Assembly (NCBI RefSeq): GCF_002947535.1
Contig: NZ_PUAP01000020.1
Span: 1-64,000 of the forward strand
From: Enterococcus mundtii
Lineage (GTDB): Bacteria > Bacillota > Bacilli > Lactobacillales > Enterococcaceae
Direction of reading: 5' to 3'
Length of the DNA stretch: 64,000 nucleotides
Shown piece after piece: positions 26,784 through 35,781 of the stretch. Below the pieces are notes generated by a model. It saw only the letters and a program-made list of their open reading frames with translations, had not been told where the DNA came from and did no database searches. Position numbers and translations under genes: made by a program. Numbering within the stretch: the stretch's first letter is position 1; each line of letters opens with the position of its first letter.

Positions 26784-28034
26784 ATGTATTGTTTAGCAGA
26801 GGAGGTGGAAAACATTCAAACATTTGTAGAAAAATTCGTAAATAAAATGAGTACTGGAATCTTGTTACTGATGCTGATCGCCCTTTTTTCTGTCTGGACG
26901 ATCGGTATAGGAACACCAACTACTTTATTTTTATATGAGCATAGCGCACAATTCGTCACGTTTGGTGTCTTTGTTTTAACAGGACTGAATATCTATAAAG
27001 CAAGAGGATTTGACTTTTTTTATCTAGGAGCAGCAGTTGTCATCTTCTGTTTCTATACGTATTTCAGTGGAATACGAGAAGGTTCTTTGGCAGGTAATCT
27101 GTTGATCCCGATCTTGATTCTGATTGGATTGAGTGTAAAGTGGATCGAATTCGACAAAGTCGATCGGGGAATTTATTTGCTTGTCTTCTCATTTTTCCTT
27201 GCTGTTACGGTATATCGAGTCTTTACAGAGATTCAAGTACCTGAAGGACAAAGTATATGGAACCAAGATAATAAATTATCCGATATTTGGATCAATACGA
27301 ATACGATCGGTAGCTCGTTGATGATGCTTGGACTACTGATCAGTGGTTTCGCCAGTTCATTTGAACGTTGGTATATTCGGATTCTTGGAGTACCAGCAAT
27401 CATTGCTGCATTTTTAGGAATCTGGGTATGTCAATCACGCTCAGCATTGATTGCGATCATCATTTTTGCTTTATTGGATATCTGGCCTAAAAGATTCTTT
27501 AAATTTATTCGGGCACCTTTTATCGGCTATTTAGCTATTTTTAGTCTAGCACTACCGATTTCCTATTTAGCTGCCACTTCTGAAGAGATCAATCTCTTCA
27601 CTGGTAGAGAGGGTATATGGTTAAAATTTTATCAAACGATTTCCGAGAGTACGGAGCAACTACTGGTTGGAATGAAACCTTTTCTATATTTTCGTGGGGA
27701 TGAGGTTTTAGGTAATCACAATAGTTATAACTCTATTTTGAATTTATATGGATTGATAGGAATCGCAATTGTAGGGATTTTATTACTTGTTTTTGTTGGA
27801 AGACTAACACTGAAAGCTGATTTTTCGAATGGTCAGCTTACGTTTTTGTGGGCATTCATGGCAGTGATGATCCAATCGTTTATGGAAGATACATTGACTT
27901 CTTTCCCTTGGGTACCTATCGGCTACTTGTTGTTAGCGATGGCAAGTCATCGTTACGATCAGCTACCAGGTAAGCGAATCAAAATACAAGAGGAAGAACA
28001 ACTGTCAACTTCAAGACTTGCACGTTATCACTAA
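26784..28034 (+). CDS. O-antigen polymerase/ligase-like membrane protein (EpaQ-like)
   Basis: The protein (up to 416 residues) has about ten membrane segments, a WVCQSRSALIAI segment and a loop with NLFTGREGIWLKF and GNHNSYNSIL. This is the Wzy/WaaL pattern of O-antigen polymerases and ligases. It may polymerise or ligate the epa polymer. The start is uncertain: the best ribosome site, AGAGGAGGTG, lies at 26799-26807, after the only upstream ATG (26784); 6 bases after it the in-frame codon is ATT (26814), and the next ATG is at 26847. The coordinates given are the maximal frame. Confidence 0.78.
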   Translation: MYCLAEEVENIQTFVEKFVNKMSTGILLLMLIALFSVWTIGIGTPTTLFLYEHSAQFVTFGVFVLTGLNIYKARGFDFFYLGAAVVIFCFYTYFSGIREGSLAGNLLIPILILIGLSVKWIEFDKVDRGIYLLVFSFFLAVTVYRVFTEIQVPEGQSIWNQDNKLSDIWINTNTIGSSLMMLGLLISGFASSFERWYIRILGVPAIIAAFLGIWVCQSRSALIAIIIFALLDIWPKRFFKFIRAPFIGYLAIFSLALPISYLAATSEEINLFTGREGIWLKFYQTISESTEQLLVGMKPFLYFRGDEVLGNHNSYNSILNLYGLIGIAIVGILLLVFVGRLTLKADFSNGQLTFLWAFMAVMIQSFMEDTLTSFPWVPIGYLLLAMASHRYDQLPGKRIKIQEEEQLSTSRLARYH

Positions 28035-28103
28035 ATTTGAAAAATAAGGGTGTGCGCCAAAAGTGTCCATTACTTTTGACTGTCACCTTAGAATCGAATA
28101 AAT

Positions 28104-28158
28104 GGTGTGAACAGAAGCAACCTCTTCTGACATAAGGCTCAACACTTCTGTTCTTACC
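28104..28158 (+). repeat. Short hairpin related to the 16-kb repeat family
   Basis: GGTGTGAACAGAAG and CTTCTGTTCTTACC pair at 12 of 14 positions, with a CCT/AGG inner pairing in the loop. It is preceded by AATAAAT, like the GATAAAC linkers of the repeats at 15.9-16.2 kb, and shares GGTGT-AGC bases with their left arm. The long central stem is missing. The relation is suggestive only. The rest of the 339-base gap (28035-28373) holds a terminator and no gene. Confidence 0.4.
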
Positions 28159-28173
28159 TCAATCAATAAAATG

Positions 28174-28213
28174 AAAACGTGGGTAAGCCATTTTAGGCAG
28201 ACCCACGTTTTTT
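28174..28213 (+). terminator. Terminator after the polymerase-like gene
   Basis: AAAACGTGGGT and ACCCACGTTTT form an 11-bp stem with a 16-base loop followed by a T-run. A TTGACA hexamer at 28256 and TGTGGTAAAAT near 28320 could provide a new promoter for the ABC genes. Confidence 0.82.
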
Positions 28214-28373
28214 GCTTCATTGCATTTAAGTATCATCTTTTGTAAAATAGTAACGTTGACAAAAAGTTTGCTTAATAGAAAATTAAGAAACAACGAATAT
28301 CGCAGTCCTTAGCTCAAAATGTGGTAAAATGGCTGTTGACTGTAATTAATTGAAACTGCTTGGAGGAACACAA

Positions 28374-29180
28374 ATGTTTAAAGATTTGTTTTTATTTATG
28401 AAGGATATCTATCAAAATCGAAAGTTATTACTTCAATTCTCGTTAAATGATTTTAAATCACGTTTTGCGGGTTCATTTTTAGGGATTTTATGGGCGTTCA
28501 TCAATCCTGTGTTTACGGTTCTCATTTACTGGTTAGTCTTTGGCTTTGGCTTGAAAGCAGCGATGACTGATGGGAAGTATCCGTTTATCGTCTATCTGAT
28601 CACAGGGATGGTTCCATGGTTCTTTTTCTCAGATGCGTTTACCTCTACAACACTTGTTTTCCGGGAATACACCTATTTAGTAAAAAAAGTAGTATTCAAT
28701 ATCCGTATCTTACCAACAACTAAAATCCTTTCAAACTTGTACTCACATATGTTCTTTATTTTGATTGGATTAGTCGTAACAATGGGACATGGTATTTTTC
28801 CAACGGTCATGTCTTTACAATTGATTTATTACCTATTTTGCATGGTCGCTTTTTTGACTGGTTTGACGTGGTTGACGGCATCGATCCAACCTTTTATACC
28901 AGATATCATGCAATTTATCACGATTTTGTTACAGCTGATTATGTGGACCTTGCCGATTCTTTGGAGTCCAAGTCAATTTAATCCAGCAATCATACAGATT
29001 CTAAAACTAAACCCCTTGTATTATGTTGTCCAAGGTTATCGTGAATCCTTCCTAAGTCAAGCTTGGTTCTGGGAACATGGCACTTATACAATCTATTTTT
29101 GGGTAGTTACATTAATCATGTTCGTAATCGGTTCCTTAGTGTTCCGTAGATTGAAACCACATTTTTCAGATGTGCTGTAA
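28374..29180 (+). CDS. epaL: Polysaccharide ABC exporter permease EpaL
   Basis: The 268-residue protein has six membrane segments and belongs to the ABC-2/TagG/Wzm family; SRFAGSFLGILWAFINPVF is the typical N-terminal motif. With the following ATPase it should flip the undecaprenyl-linked rhamnan to the outer face. The ATG at 28374 follows TTGGAGG by 8 bases. It is 11 bases before the ATPase gene. Confidence 0.9.
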   Translation: MFKDLFLFMKDIYQNRKLLLQFSLNDFKSRFAGSFLGILWAFINPVFTVLIYWLVFGFGLKAAMTDGKYPFIVYLITGMVPWFFFSDAFTSTTLVFREYTYLVKKVVFNIRILPTTKILSNLYSHMFFILIGLVVTMGHGIFPTVMSLQLIYYLFCMVAFLTGLTWLTASIQPFIPDIMQFITILLQLIMWTLPILWSPSQFNPAIIQILKLNPLYYVVQGYRESFLSQAWFWEHGTYTIYFWVVTLIMFVIGSLVFRRLKPHFSDVL

Positions 29181-29191
29181 GGAGTATAGTT

Positions 29192-30412
29192 ATGACAGAA
29201 TACGCAATTAAATTAAACAACATCACTAAATCATATAATATGTATGCGAAACCGACGGATCGTTTTAGAGAAGCTTTGAATCCGTTCAAGAAATCGTACC
29301 ATGATGTTTTTTATGCATTGAAAAATATTGATGTAGAGATCAAAAAAGGTGAAATGATTGGTTTTGTCGGTGAAAATGGTTCCGGTAAATCAACGATGCT
29401 CAAAATCATTACAGGCGTTTTGACTCCAACAAGTGGAACCATGGAGATCGAAGGAAAGATTTCTGCCTTACTTGAATTGGGTTCAGGTTTTAATCCAGAA
29501 TATTCTGGGTATGAAAATATTTATTTAAATGGAATGGTTCTTGGCTTTTCCCGTGAAGAAGTCGATGCGATGGTGGATGACATCATTGATTTCGCAGATA
29601 TCGGAGACCACGTTTATCAACCAGTCAAAACTTACTCAAGTGGGATGTTCGTTCGCTTAGCTTTTGCGGTAGCGATCAACGTCAATCCAGATATTCTGAT
29701 CGTTGATGAAGCACTTGCAGTTGGAGACTTAGAGTTCCAATTGAAATGTATGGAAAAATTTACAGAAATCAAAAATTCTGGGAAGACGATTTTATTTGTT
29801 TCCCATGATATCAGCTCGATCCGTCGTTTCTGTGATCGCTCTTACTGGCTAAAAAATGGTGAAGTCGTAGAATTTGGTGACACGATGGATGTGACAACCA
29901 ATTACGAAAACTTCTTAAAGAAAAAATCAGTAAAAACAGTGGATCGTAACAAAAATCAAGTGGAGCGTTTTGCTGCCCCAGATATCGTCGATGTGTTAAG
30001 CGCTGAATTACTAGATGAAAACAAGCAACCGATCGATATGTTAGAACAAGGAGAAGATCTTTATGTAAAGGTCACCTATGAAGTAAAAGATGATACCATC
30101 AAGAAACCTGTGTTAGGGATTGCTCTGCGAACGGTCGATAATTTCTATGTCTGTGGCTTGAATACTCTATTGGACGATATCACGATTCCTTGGGAAAAAG
30201 GAAAAAATGTCTTTTATCTCAAGTATAAGAAGTTAGGATTACTTGCTGGTGAATACTATTTCGATGTGGCGGTTTTTGAAGAAAATGCCACTGTTCCATT
30301 AGTTTATAAGACGAAGTATATGAACTTATTTGTGACAGGTTCTTATATTGGTGAAGGGATCGTGGTCTTGGATCACCAGTGGAAAGAAGGAGATCAAAAC
30401 AATGAAGTATGA
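29192..30412 (+). CDS. epaM: Polysaccharide ABC exporter ATPase EpaM, with C-terminal sugar-binding domain
   Basis: The 406-residue protein has Walker A GENGSGKS (60-67), the signature TYSSGMFVR (about 148-156) and Walker B LIVDEA with Asp172-Glu173. Residues from about 265 on form a beta-sandwich Wzt-type domain, which in other systems recognises the finished chain end. Shorter TagH/RgpD-type ATPases lack it, so its presence suggests that chain ends are modified and recognised before export, and a methyltransferase is encoded next door. It overlaps that gene by 11 bases. Confidence 0.92.
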   Translation: MTEYAIKLNNITKSYNMYAKPTDRFREALNPFKKSYHDVFYALKNIDVEIKKGEMIGFVGENGSGKSTMLKIITGVLTPTSGTMEIEGKISALLELGSGFNPEYSGYENIYLNGMVLGFSREEVDAMVDDIIDFADIGDHVYQPVKTYSSGMFVRLAFAVAINVNPDILIVDEALAVGDLEFQLKCMEKFTEIKNSGKTILFVSHDISSIRRFCDRSYWLKNGEVVEFGDTMDVTTNYENFLKKKSVKTVDRNKNQVERFAAPDIVDVLSAELLDENKQPIDMLEQGEDLYVKVTYEVKDDTIKKPVLGIALRTVDNFYVCGLNTLLDDITIPWEKGKNVFYLKYKKLGLLAGEYYFDVAVFEENATVPLVYKTKYMNLFVTGSYIGEGIVVLDHQWKEGDQNNEV

Positions 30413-31988
30413 TTTCGAGATGGACTTAGATGAACAAAGTAGCGTAGGTAAGATTGTCGGACAAATCAAACCAGGAAGTAAAGTCTTGGAATTTGGTCCA
30501 GGCAATGGACGCATGACGAAACATTTGATCGGTGCAAAAAACTGTGAAGTAAGCATTGTTGAACTGGACAAAGAACTATTTGATTACGTCAATGAAATCG
30601 CCCAAGATGGTTTTTATGGGGATATCGAAAGTTTTGAATGGGCAAAATATTATGCTGGTCAAACGTTTGATTATATATTATTTGCAGATGTGTTGGAACA
30701 TTTAGTTGATCCTTTGAAGACATTAAAAAAAGTCAGAGAGTTTCTAAATGAAGAAGGCGAGATTTTGATTACTTTTCCTAATCTCGTGCATAACTCTGTA
30801 TTGATTCACCTCTTTAATAACGAATTGCCGTGGGCTTCTTTTGGGCTACTGGATGAAACACATAATTCATTTTATACCCACGAAGGCTTTCAAAAAGTAT
30901 TTGCAAAAGCTGATCTGCACATCAACATTGAAGATTATTTATATCTAGCAGTAGGGGATACTGAATTAAAGTCAGCTTATACTGACTTACCAGAAGCAGT
31001 TCGTTATGATTTCAAAATGCGTCCATTTGGCGAAGTGTATCAGTATTTCTTTTCATTGAAAAAACACCCAAATGTGGAAGCTAAAATCAATACACCGCAA
31101 AATTCAAATTATGTCAAAATGATGGAAATCATCAAAAAGAGTACGCAAGAAGAAATATTAAAGATTCCGTTCAATAATCATACGGGGGAAAACCAAGAAT
31201 TGACTTTCCCACTGACAGAAGAACCGACCAGTTTTACTTTTCAATTTGAAAAGCAACCAAGTTATCTTGAGTTCAGTGTGGAAGTAGACGGAGTAAAACT
31301 TGAATTTATCGCATCGAATGCAGTCATCAAAACAGCGACAGACTGCTATATCTTTGATGGATCAGAAGCACCAAGATTGGAACTGACCAATATCAGTGGC
31401 GAGACGATCAAAATCTCTTGCCATTATCGATTCATTGGTGAATTACCAGCAACGATGGCTGAAGTCCTTAGAGAAATCAAACCTATGGCTGCTGTTCAAA
31501 AAGAATTGTCTGCCGAAAATGAGAGACTGACGAAAGAAAACCAACGATTACAAGCAGAGAATAAAGAACTGACGAAAGTCTTGAAGACTACGACTGATCG
31601 ATATTTTGACTTGTTGCAGCCTAACAATTGGGCAATAAAACCAAAAGGACGATTGGTGAAACCAAAAGAAACGGCGAAAAAAATCCAAGCCAAAGAACTT
31701 TCTCTTTGTATCGACGAAAAAAGTTGGGATCCAGAAACAAAATTACTCAAAATCATTGGATGGGGAATTTCTAATGCGGAACGTAAACCTTTATCTTACA
31801 AACTATCTGTAGATCAATCACCATTCTTCGAGGTTCAACAGATCGAGCGAGTCGAAGTGAATGAAGCCGAAAAACTTCCTCCCCACACAAAAGCTGGTTT
31901 TGAGATCCAGATAGCGTGTGAACAAGAAAAATCATTTTTATTCGAATTGATTGCAGAAAATGGGCAGTCTTGGCTAGTTGAAATGTAA
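30402..31988 (+). CDS. SAM methyltransferase with coiled coil and C-terminal beta module
   Basis: The 528-residue protein has an N-terminal class I methyltransferase domain (VLEFGPGNGRMTKHL near residue 27, YILFADVLEHLVDP near 90), a middle beta-rich part (about 255-350), a coiled coil (about 365-405, ENERLTKENQRLQAENKEL) and a C-terminal module of about 95 residues that resembles the N terminus of the next protein. The layout recalls chain-terminating methyltransferases such as WbdD, where a coiled coil measures chain length. That parallel is an inference. It may cap the rhamnan before EpaL/EpaM export. The ATG at 30402 follows AAGGAG by 8 bases. Confidence 0.82.
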   Translation: MKYDFEMDLDEQSSVGKIVGQIKPGSKVLEFGPGNGRMTKHLIGAKNCEVSIVELDKELFDYVNEIAQDGFYGDIESFEWAKYYAGQTFDYILFADVLEHLVDPLKTLKKVREFLNEEGEILITFPNLVHNSVLIHLFNNELPWASFGLLDETHNSFYTHEGFQKVFAKADLHINIEDYLYLAVGDTELKSAYTDLPEAVRYDFKMRPFGEVYQYFFSLKKHPNVEAKINTPQNSNYVKMMEIIKKSTQEEILKIPFNNHTGENQELTFPLTEEPTSFTFQFEKQPSYLEFSVEVDGVKLEFIASNAVIKTATDCYIFDGSEAPRLELTNISGETIKISCHYRFIGELPATMAEVLREIKPMAAVQKELSAENERLTKENQRLQAENKELTKVLKTTTDRYFDLLQPNNWAIKPKGRLVKPKETAKKIQAKELSLCIDEKSWDPETKLLKIIGWGISNAERKPLSYKLSVDQSPFFEVQQIERVEVNEAEKLPPHTKAGFEIQIACEQEKSFLFELIAENGQSWLVEM

Positions 31989-32019
31989 ATAACTTATTAG
32001 GTAAAGGAGTACCAAACCA

Positions 32020-34158
32020 GTGCAAAAAAAAGAAATTGCTGTATTTATCGATAAGATCACTCGTGAGCGGGCGACTGGCGATTTATTGATCGTTGGTTGG
32101 GCAATCGATGAAGTAACGAAAGAAATTCCGACGATCCAAGTCGAAAAAGAAAATATTATAGCAAAAAATACGCCAGTCGTACGTTTGGATATCAATCATC
32201 TTTATGAATTGGATGTAAAAACTCAAAGTGGTTTTAATCTTCGATTATCTGGAAAGATGAAGGGAAAAGCGATTTTAGATTTTCAAACGAAAGATCATCA
32301 AAATGGGATATCGGTCAAATTGAATGGGCGCTATCCTTATGATGATGGCATTGAGTCTAGTTTAGAAAAGAAAAAAAGATTACTAAAAAAAGGGTTGAAC
32401 TATGCTCGGACCCATGGCCTGAAAAAGGCTGTACGTCGCGTGAAAATGGAATTGAAGCCAGGTTCGATCGACTATGCACAATGGATTGCTAAACATGAAC
32501 AAATCGATGTAGCGGCACAAAAGACAAAAGCGCAAGCCTTTGCCTACCGCCCATTGATTTCTGTCGTGATGCCAGTTTATAACGTAGAAATCAAATGGTT
32601 AGAAAAATGTATCGATTCTGTGATTGCTCAGACATATGATCATTGGGAATTATGTATCAGCGATGATGCCTCTACCGATCCCAAAATCCATAAATGCTTA
32701 GAACGTTATCAGCAAAAAGACTCACGAATCAAAGTTGTCTTTCGTGAAGAAAACGGACATATTAGTTTAGCTACGAATTCTGCACTTGAGATCGCAGAAG
32801 GGGAATTCATGGCATTACTTGATAACGACGATGAACTTCCTATTAATGCGTTGTTTGAAGTAGTCAATGTGTTGAATGAACGACCAGAACTTGATTTGAT
32901 CTATAGTGATGAAGATAAGATCGACGCGGATGGCAATCGCTTCGACCCTCATTTTAAAGCAGACTGGTCACCTAATACGTTGATGGGAAATAACTATATT
33001 TCTCATTTAGGGGTCTATCGATTAAGTATTGTCAAAGAGCTAGGTGGCTTCCGTAAAGGCTATGAAGGCTCACAAGATTATGACTTAGTTCTCCGTTTTA
33101 CCGAAAAGATCCCAGCAGAACATATTTATCATATCGACCGCGTGCTTTATCATTGGCGCACGATTCCAGGATCAACAGCCAGCAGTGGCGAAGCTAAAAG
33201 CTATATTTACGATTCTGGTGTGAAAGCTTTGACGGATGCGTTGGCTCGTAGAAATATCAAAGGGCAAGTGCGACCAGGTAGAATCTCAGGATTTTATGAG
33301 ATCAACTATGACGTCTTACAAGAGGAGCTAGTCAGCGTCATCATCCCAACCAAAAATGGGTATGACGATTTGAAAATGTGTATTGATTCAATCATCGAAA
33401 AAACAACCTATCCTAATTACGAGATCATCGTAGCCGATAACGGTAGTACTGATCCGAACATGCAGAATCTTTTTGACTCCTATAAGGAACAACTGAAAGA
33501 ACGATTTATTGTTGAGTTGATCGATATTCCCTTCAACTATTCTCGTATCAACAATCTTGCGGCAGAAAAAGCAAGTGGAAAGTATTATTTGTTCTTGAAC
33601 AATGATACGGAAGTGATCGCACCTAATTGGATGACGACAATGGTCTCATACGCTCAGTTTGATTCGATTGGCTGTGTTGGTGCAAAACTTTATTATCCAG
33701 ATGATACGACACAACATGCGGGTGTACTAGTTGGCATCGGCGGCGTCGCTGGTCATGCATTGAATAATTATGATCGCACACATTGTGGTTATTTTGGTCG
33801 CTTAGTGATCGACGTCGATTATTTAGCAGTGACCGCCGCTTGTATGATGGTCAAAGCAGATGATTTCAAAGCGGTGGGTGGCTTCGATGAGACATTACAA
33901 GTTGCCTTCAATGATGTAGACTTATGTCTTAAAGTCTATGAACTTGGCAGAAACAATGTGTATGCTCATCAGGTTGAACTATATCACTTTGAGTCAAAAT
34001 CTCGCGGGTACGAAGATACGCCAGAAAAGCAGAAACGCTTTGCGGGTGAAATCAAAAAAATGCAAGACAAATGGCCAAAATATATCGCACACGATCCTTT
34101 CTATAATGACAATTTGACAAAGCAAGGAATTGGCGATTTTTCGTTGAGACCAGAATAA
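32020..34158 (+). CDS. Tandem family 2 glycosyltransferase
   Basis: The 712-residue protein has an N-terminal beta module (about residues 1-105), a linker, and two GT2 domains: one from about 179 (ISVVMPVYN, SDDAS, DNDDELP) and one from about 438 (VSVIIPTKN, ADNGSTDPN, FLNNDTEV). Two active sites in one chain fit synthesis of a disaccharide repeat of the rhamnan backbone. It matches the position and type of epaN/epaO in other enterococci; I do not choose between these symbols. The start is GTG, 10 bases after AAAGGAG. A terminator follows. Confidence 0.88.
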   Translation: MQKKEIAVFIDKITRERATGDLLIVGWAIDEVTKEIPTIQVEKENIIAKNTPVVRLDINHLYELDVKTQSGFNLRLSGKMKGKAILDFQTKDHQNGISVKLNGRYPYDDGIESSLEKKKRLLKKGLNYARTHGLKKAVRRVKMELKPGSIDYAQWIAKHEQIDVAAQKTKAQAFAYRPLISVVMPVYNVEIKWLEKCIDSVIAQTYDHWELCISDDASTDPKIHKCLERYQQKDSRIKVVFREENGHISLATNSALEIAEGEFMALLDNDDELPINALFEVVNVLNERPELDLIYSDEDKIDADGNRFDPHFKADWSPNTLMGNNYISHLGVYRLSIVKELGGFRKGYEGSQDYDLVLRFTEKIPAEHIYHIDRVLYHWRTIPGSTASSGEAKSYIYDSGVKALTDALARRNIKGQVRPGRISGFYEINYDVLQEELVSVIIPTKNGYDDLKMCIDSIIEKTTYPNYEIIVADNGSTDPNMQNLFDSYKEQLKERFIVELIDIPFNYSRINNLAAEKASGKYYLFLNNDTEVIAPNWMTTMVSYAQFDSIGCVGAKLYYPDDTTQHAGVLVGIGGVAGHALNNYDRTHCGYFGRLVIDVDYLAVTAACMMVKADDFKAVGGFDETLQVAFNDVDLCLKVYELGRNNVYAHQVELYHFESKSRGYEDTPEKQKRFAGEIKKMQDKWPKYIAHDPFYNDNLTKQGIGDFSLRPE

Positions 34159-34175
34159 TTCTTGCATATTATGCT

Positions 34176-34227
34176 ATGCCTCCAACAGAACTTGATACCT
34201 CATCAAGTCTTGTTGGAGGCATGTTTT
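34176..34227 (+). terminator. Terminator before epaR
   Basis: ATGCCTCCAACA and TGTTGGAGGCAT form a 12-bp stem, extended by AACTTGA/TCAAGT after one mismatch, followed by GTTTTA. It separates the backbone genes from epaR. The small frame covering this hairpin is not a gene. Confidence 0.72.
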
Positions 34228-34372
34228 ATGGGGACTGTTTTTGACACAACAGTGTTGCTAAAGCTACCAAGAGAAACTTTGAAATTAGGTTACAATTTGG
34301 TTATTCACTATGTTTTTAAAGTGTGCTATGGTAAGATGATAGAGGTATTATTTTGTGGTTAGGAGTGTATAC

Positions 34373-35764
34373 ATGAATAAAAATGGAGAATGGAATGCTG
34401 CTCGTCGGATATTCATTATCATGATGGATGTTTTGGTTTACAATGCAGCAATATATATAAGTTTCTTATTGAAATTTCAAGGAGAAATTCCCTCACGGAA
34501 TTTTGAGACCTTTCAACATTCTGCAGTCTTTATATCTATTATCTTTATCGTCTTGAATATTTTGTTAGGGGCATACGTCTTTTACAATCGGATGATCAGT
34601 GACATTATATTTGTGACTGTCATTGGGCAAGTATTGATGTCTTTAGGCGTAATGGTGGTGACTTTCGCTGGTCGTTGGTTTGCCTTTCCGCGAGCAGTCA
34701 TTCTTTTATCTTTTGTGGTAGGAACAGTTTTGCTGAGTTTATACCGCATTTTGGTCTACAAATTATATTTAAAAGTTAGTAGAGATAAAAAAGTAGTGAT
34801 CGTTGGGCTTGAAAAAGATGTTGCTCCAGCAATCCAAAATTTTCAATCTAAAAAAAATAATAAACATAAAGTTGAAGCTGTCGTTATCGATAACTATTAT
34901 GAGAACATCAATAAGATGATCGATACGATCGATATCGTCTACTTGTCTTCACATATTGAAGAAAATGAAAAAATCAAGATCTATCAATTGATTACTAAAA
35001 AAGAAAAGAAATTATTCTTGAATACGACTTTTGAGAATTTAACAATGATCAATCCAAATATCATGAATTTTGAAGATGAAAGTATCATTGAAGCATCTGG
35101 TTTCAGGATACAACCAGAAGATGAATTGTTCAAACGCTTATTCGATATTATCATCTCGTTCGTCTTATTGGTTCTTGCATCACCTTTCATGTTGCTGACA
35201 GCAATTCTAGTCAAAGTGACTTCGCCCGGGCCTGTCATTTATAAACAAGTCCGTATCACTAAAAATCAAAAAGAATTTTCAATCTATAAATTCCGGTCAA
35301 TGACAGCGACAGCGGAAGCAAAATCTGGGCCTGTCTTAGCGAAAAGTAATGATGCTCGAGTAACACCAGTTGGTAAATTTATCCGTGCCGTACGCTTTGA
35401 TGAATTGCCACAGATTTTTAATGTATTGAAAGGTGATATGTCGATTGTCGGTCCACGCCCAGAAAGACCATTTTTTGTGGATCAATTCAATGCAGAAAAT
35501 CCTTATTATTATTTAAGACATAATGTCCGAGCGGGCATTACCGGCTATGCACAGGTCTATGGGAAATATGTTTCTGACTATAACAGCAAGTTACGCTTTG
35601 ATTTGTTGTATATCAAAAAGTATTCTTTAATGATGGATCTAAAGATCTTATTGCAAACGATCAAGATCCTCTTTGATAAAATGTCTTCTCAAGGTTTAGA
35701 AGAGGATGAAAATGCCAGCTCATTAAAAGAAATAGATTTTCCCCAAGAAAAAATTTACAGTTGA
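34373..35764 (+). CDS. epaR: Bactoprenyl-phosphate sugar-1-phosphate transferase EpaR
   Basis: The 463-residue protein is a WbaP/RfbP-type polyprenyl transferase: four N-terminal membrane segments, a Rossmann-like middle region, a membrane hairpin near residue 260 and a C-terminal catalytic domain with YKFRSMTATAE, RFDELPQIFNVLKGDMSIVG and GPRPERP. It puts the first sugar phosphate on undecaprenyl phosphate, giving this locus a second lipid-linked primer besides EpaA; that fits an independently made decoration. The ATG at 34373 is 8 bases after TTAGGAG. Confidence 0.93.
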   Translation: MNKNGEWNAARRIFIIMMDVLVYNAAIYISFLLKFQGEIPSRNFETFQHSAVFISIIFIVLNILLGAYVFYNRMISDIIFVTVIGQVLMSLGVMVVTFAGRWFAFPRAVILLSFVVGTVLLSLYRILVYKLYLKVSRDKKVVIVGLEKDVAPAIQNFQSKKNNKHKVEAVVIDNYYENINKMIDTIDIVYLSSHIEENEKIKIYQLITKKEKKLFLNTTFENLTMINPNIMNFEDESIIEASGFRIQPEDELFKRLFDIIISFVLLVLASPFMLLTAILVKVTSPGPVIYKQVRITKNQKEFSIYKFRSMTATAEAKSGPVLAKSNDARVTPVGKFIRAVRFDELPQIFNVLKGDMSIVGPRPERPFFVDQFNAENPYYYLRHNVRAGITGYAQVYGKYVSDYNSKLRFDLLYIKKYSLMMDLKILLQTIKILFDKMSSQGLEEDENASSLKEIDFPQEKIYS

Positions 35765-35781
35765 GTTGGAGGAGCTGAAAA

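Noticed and set aside
34162-34362. A 66-codon open frame between the tandem glycosyltransferase and epaR
   Set aside because: It covers a terminator hairpin, has no ribosome site and no recognisable sequence.
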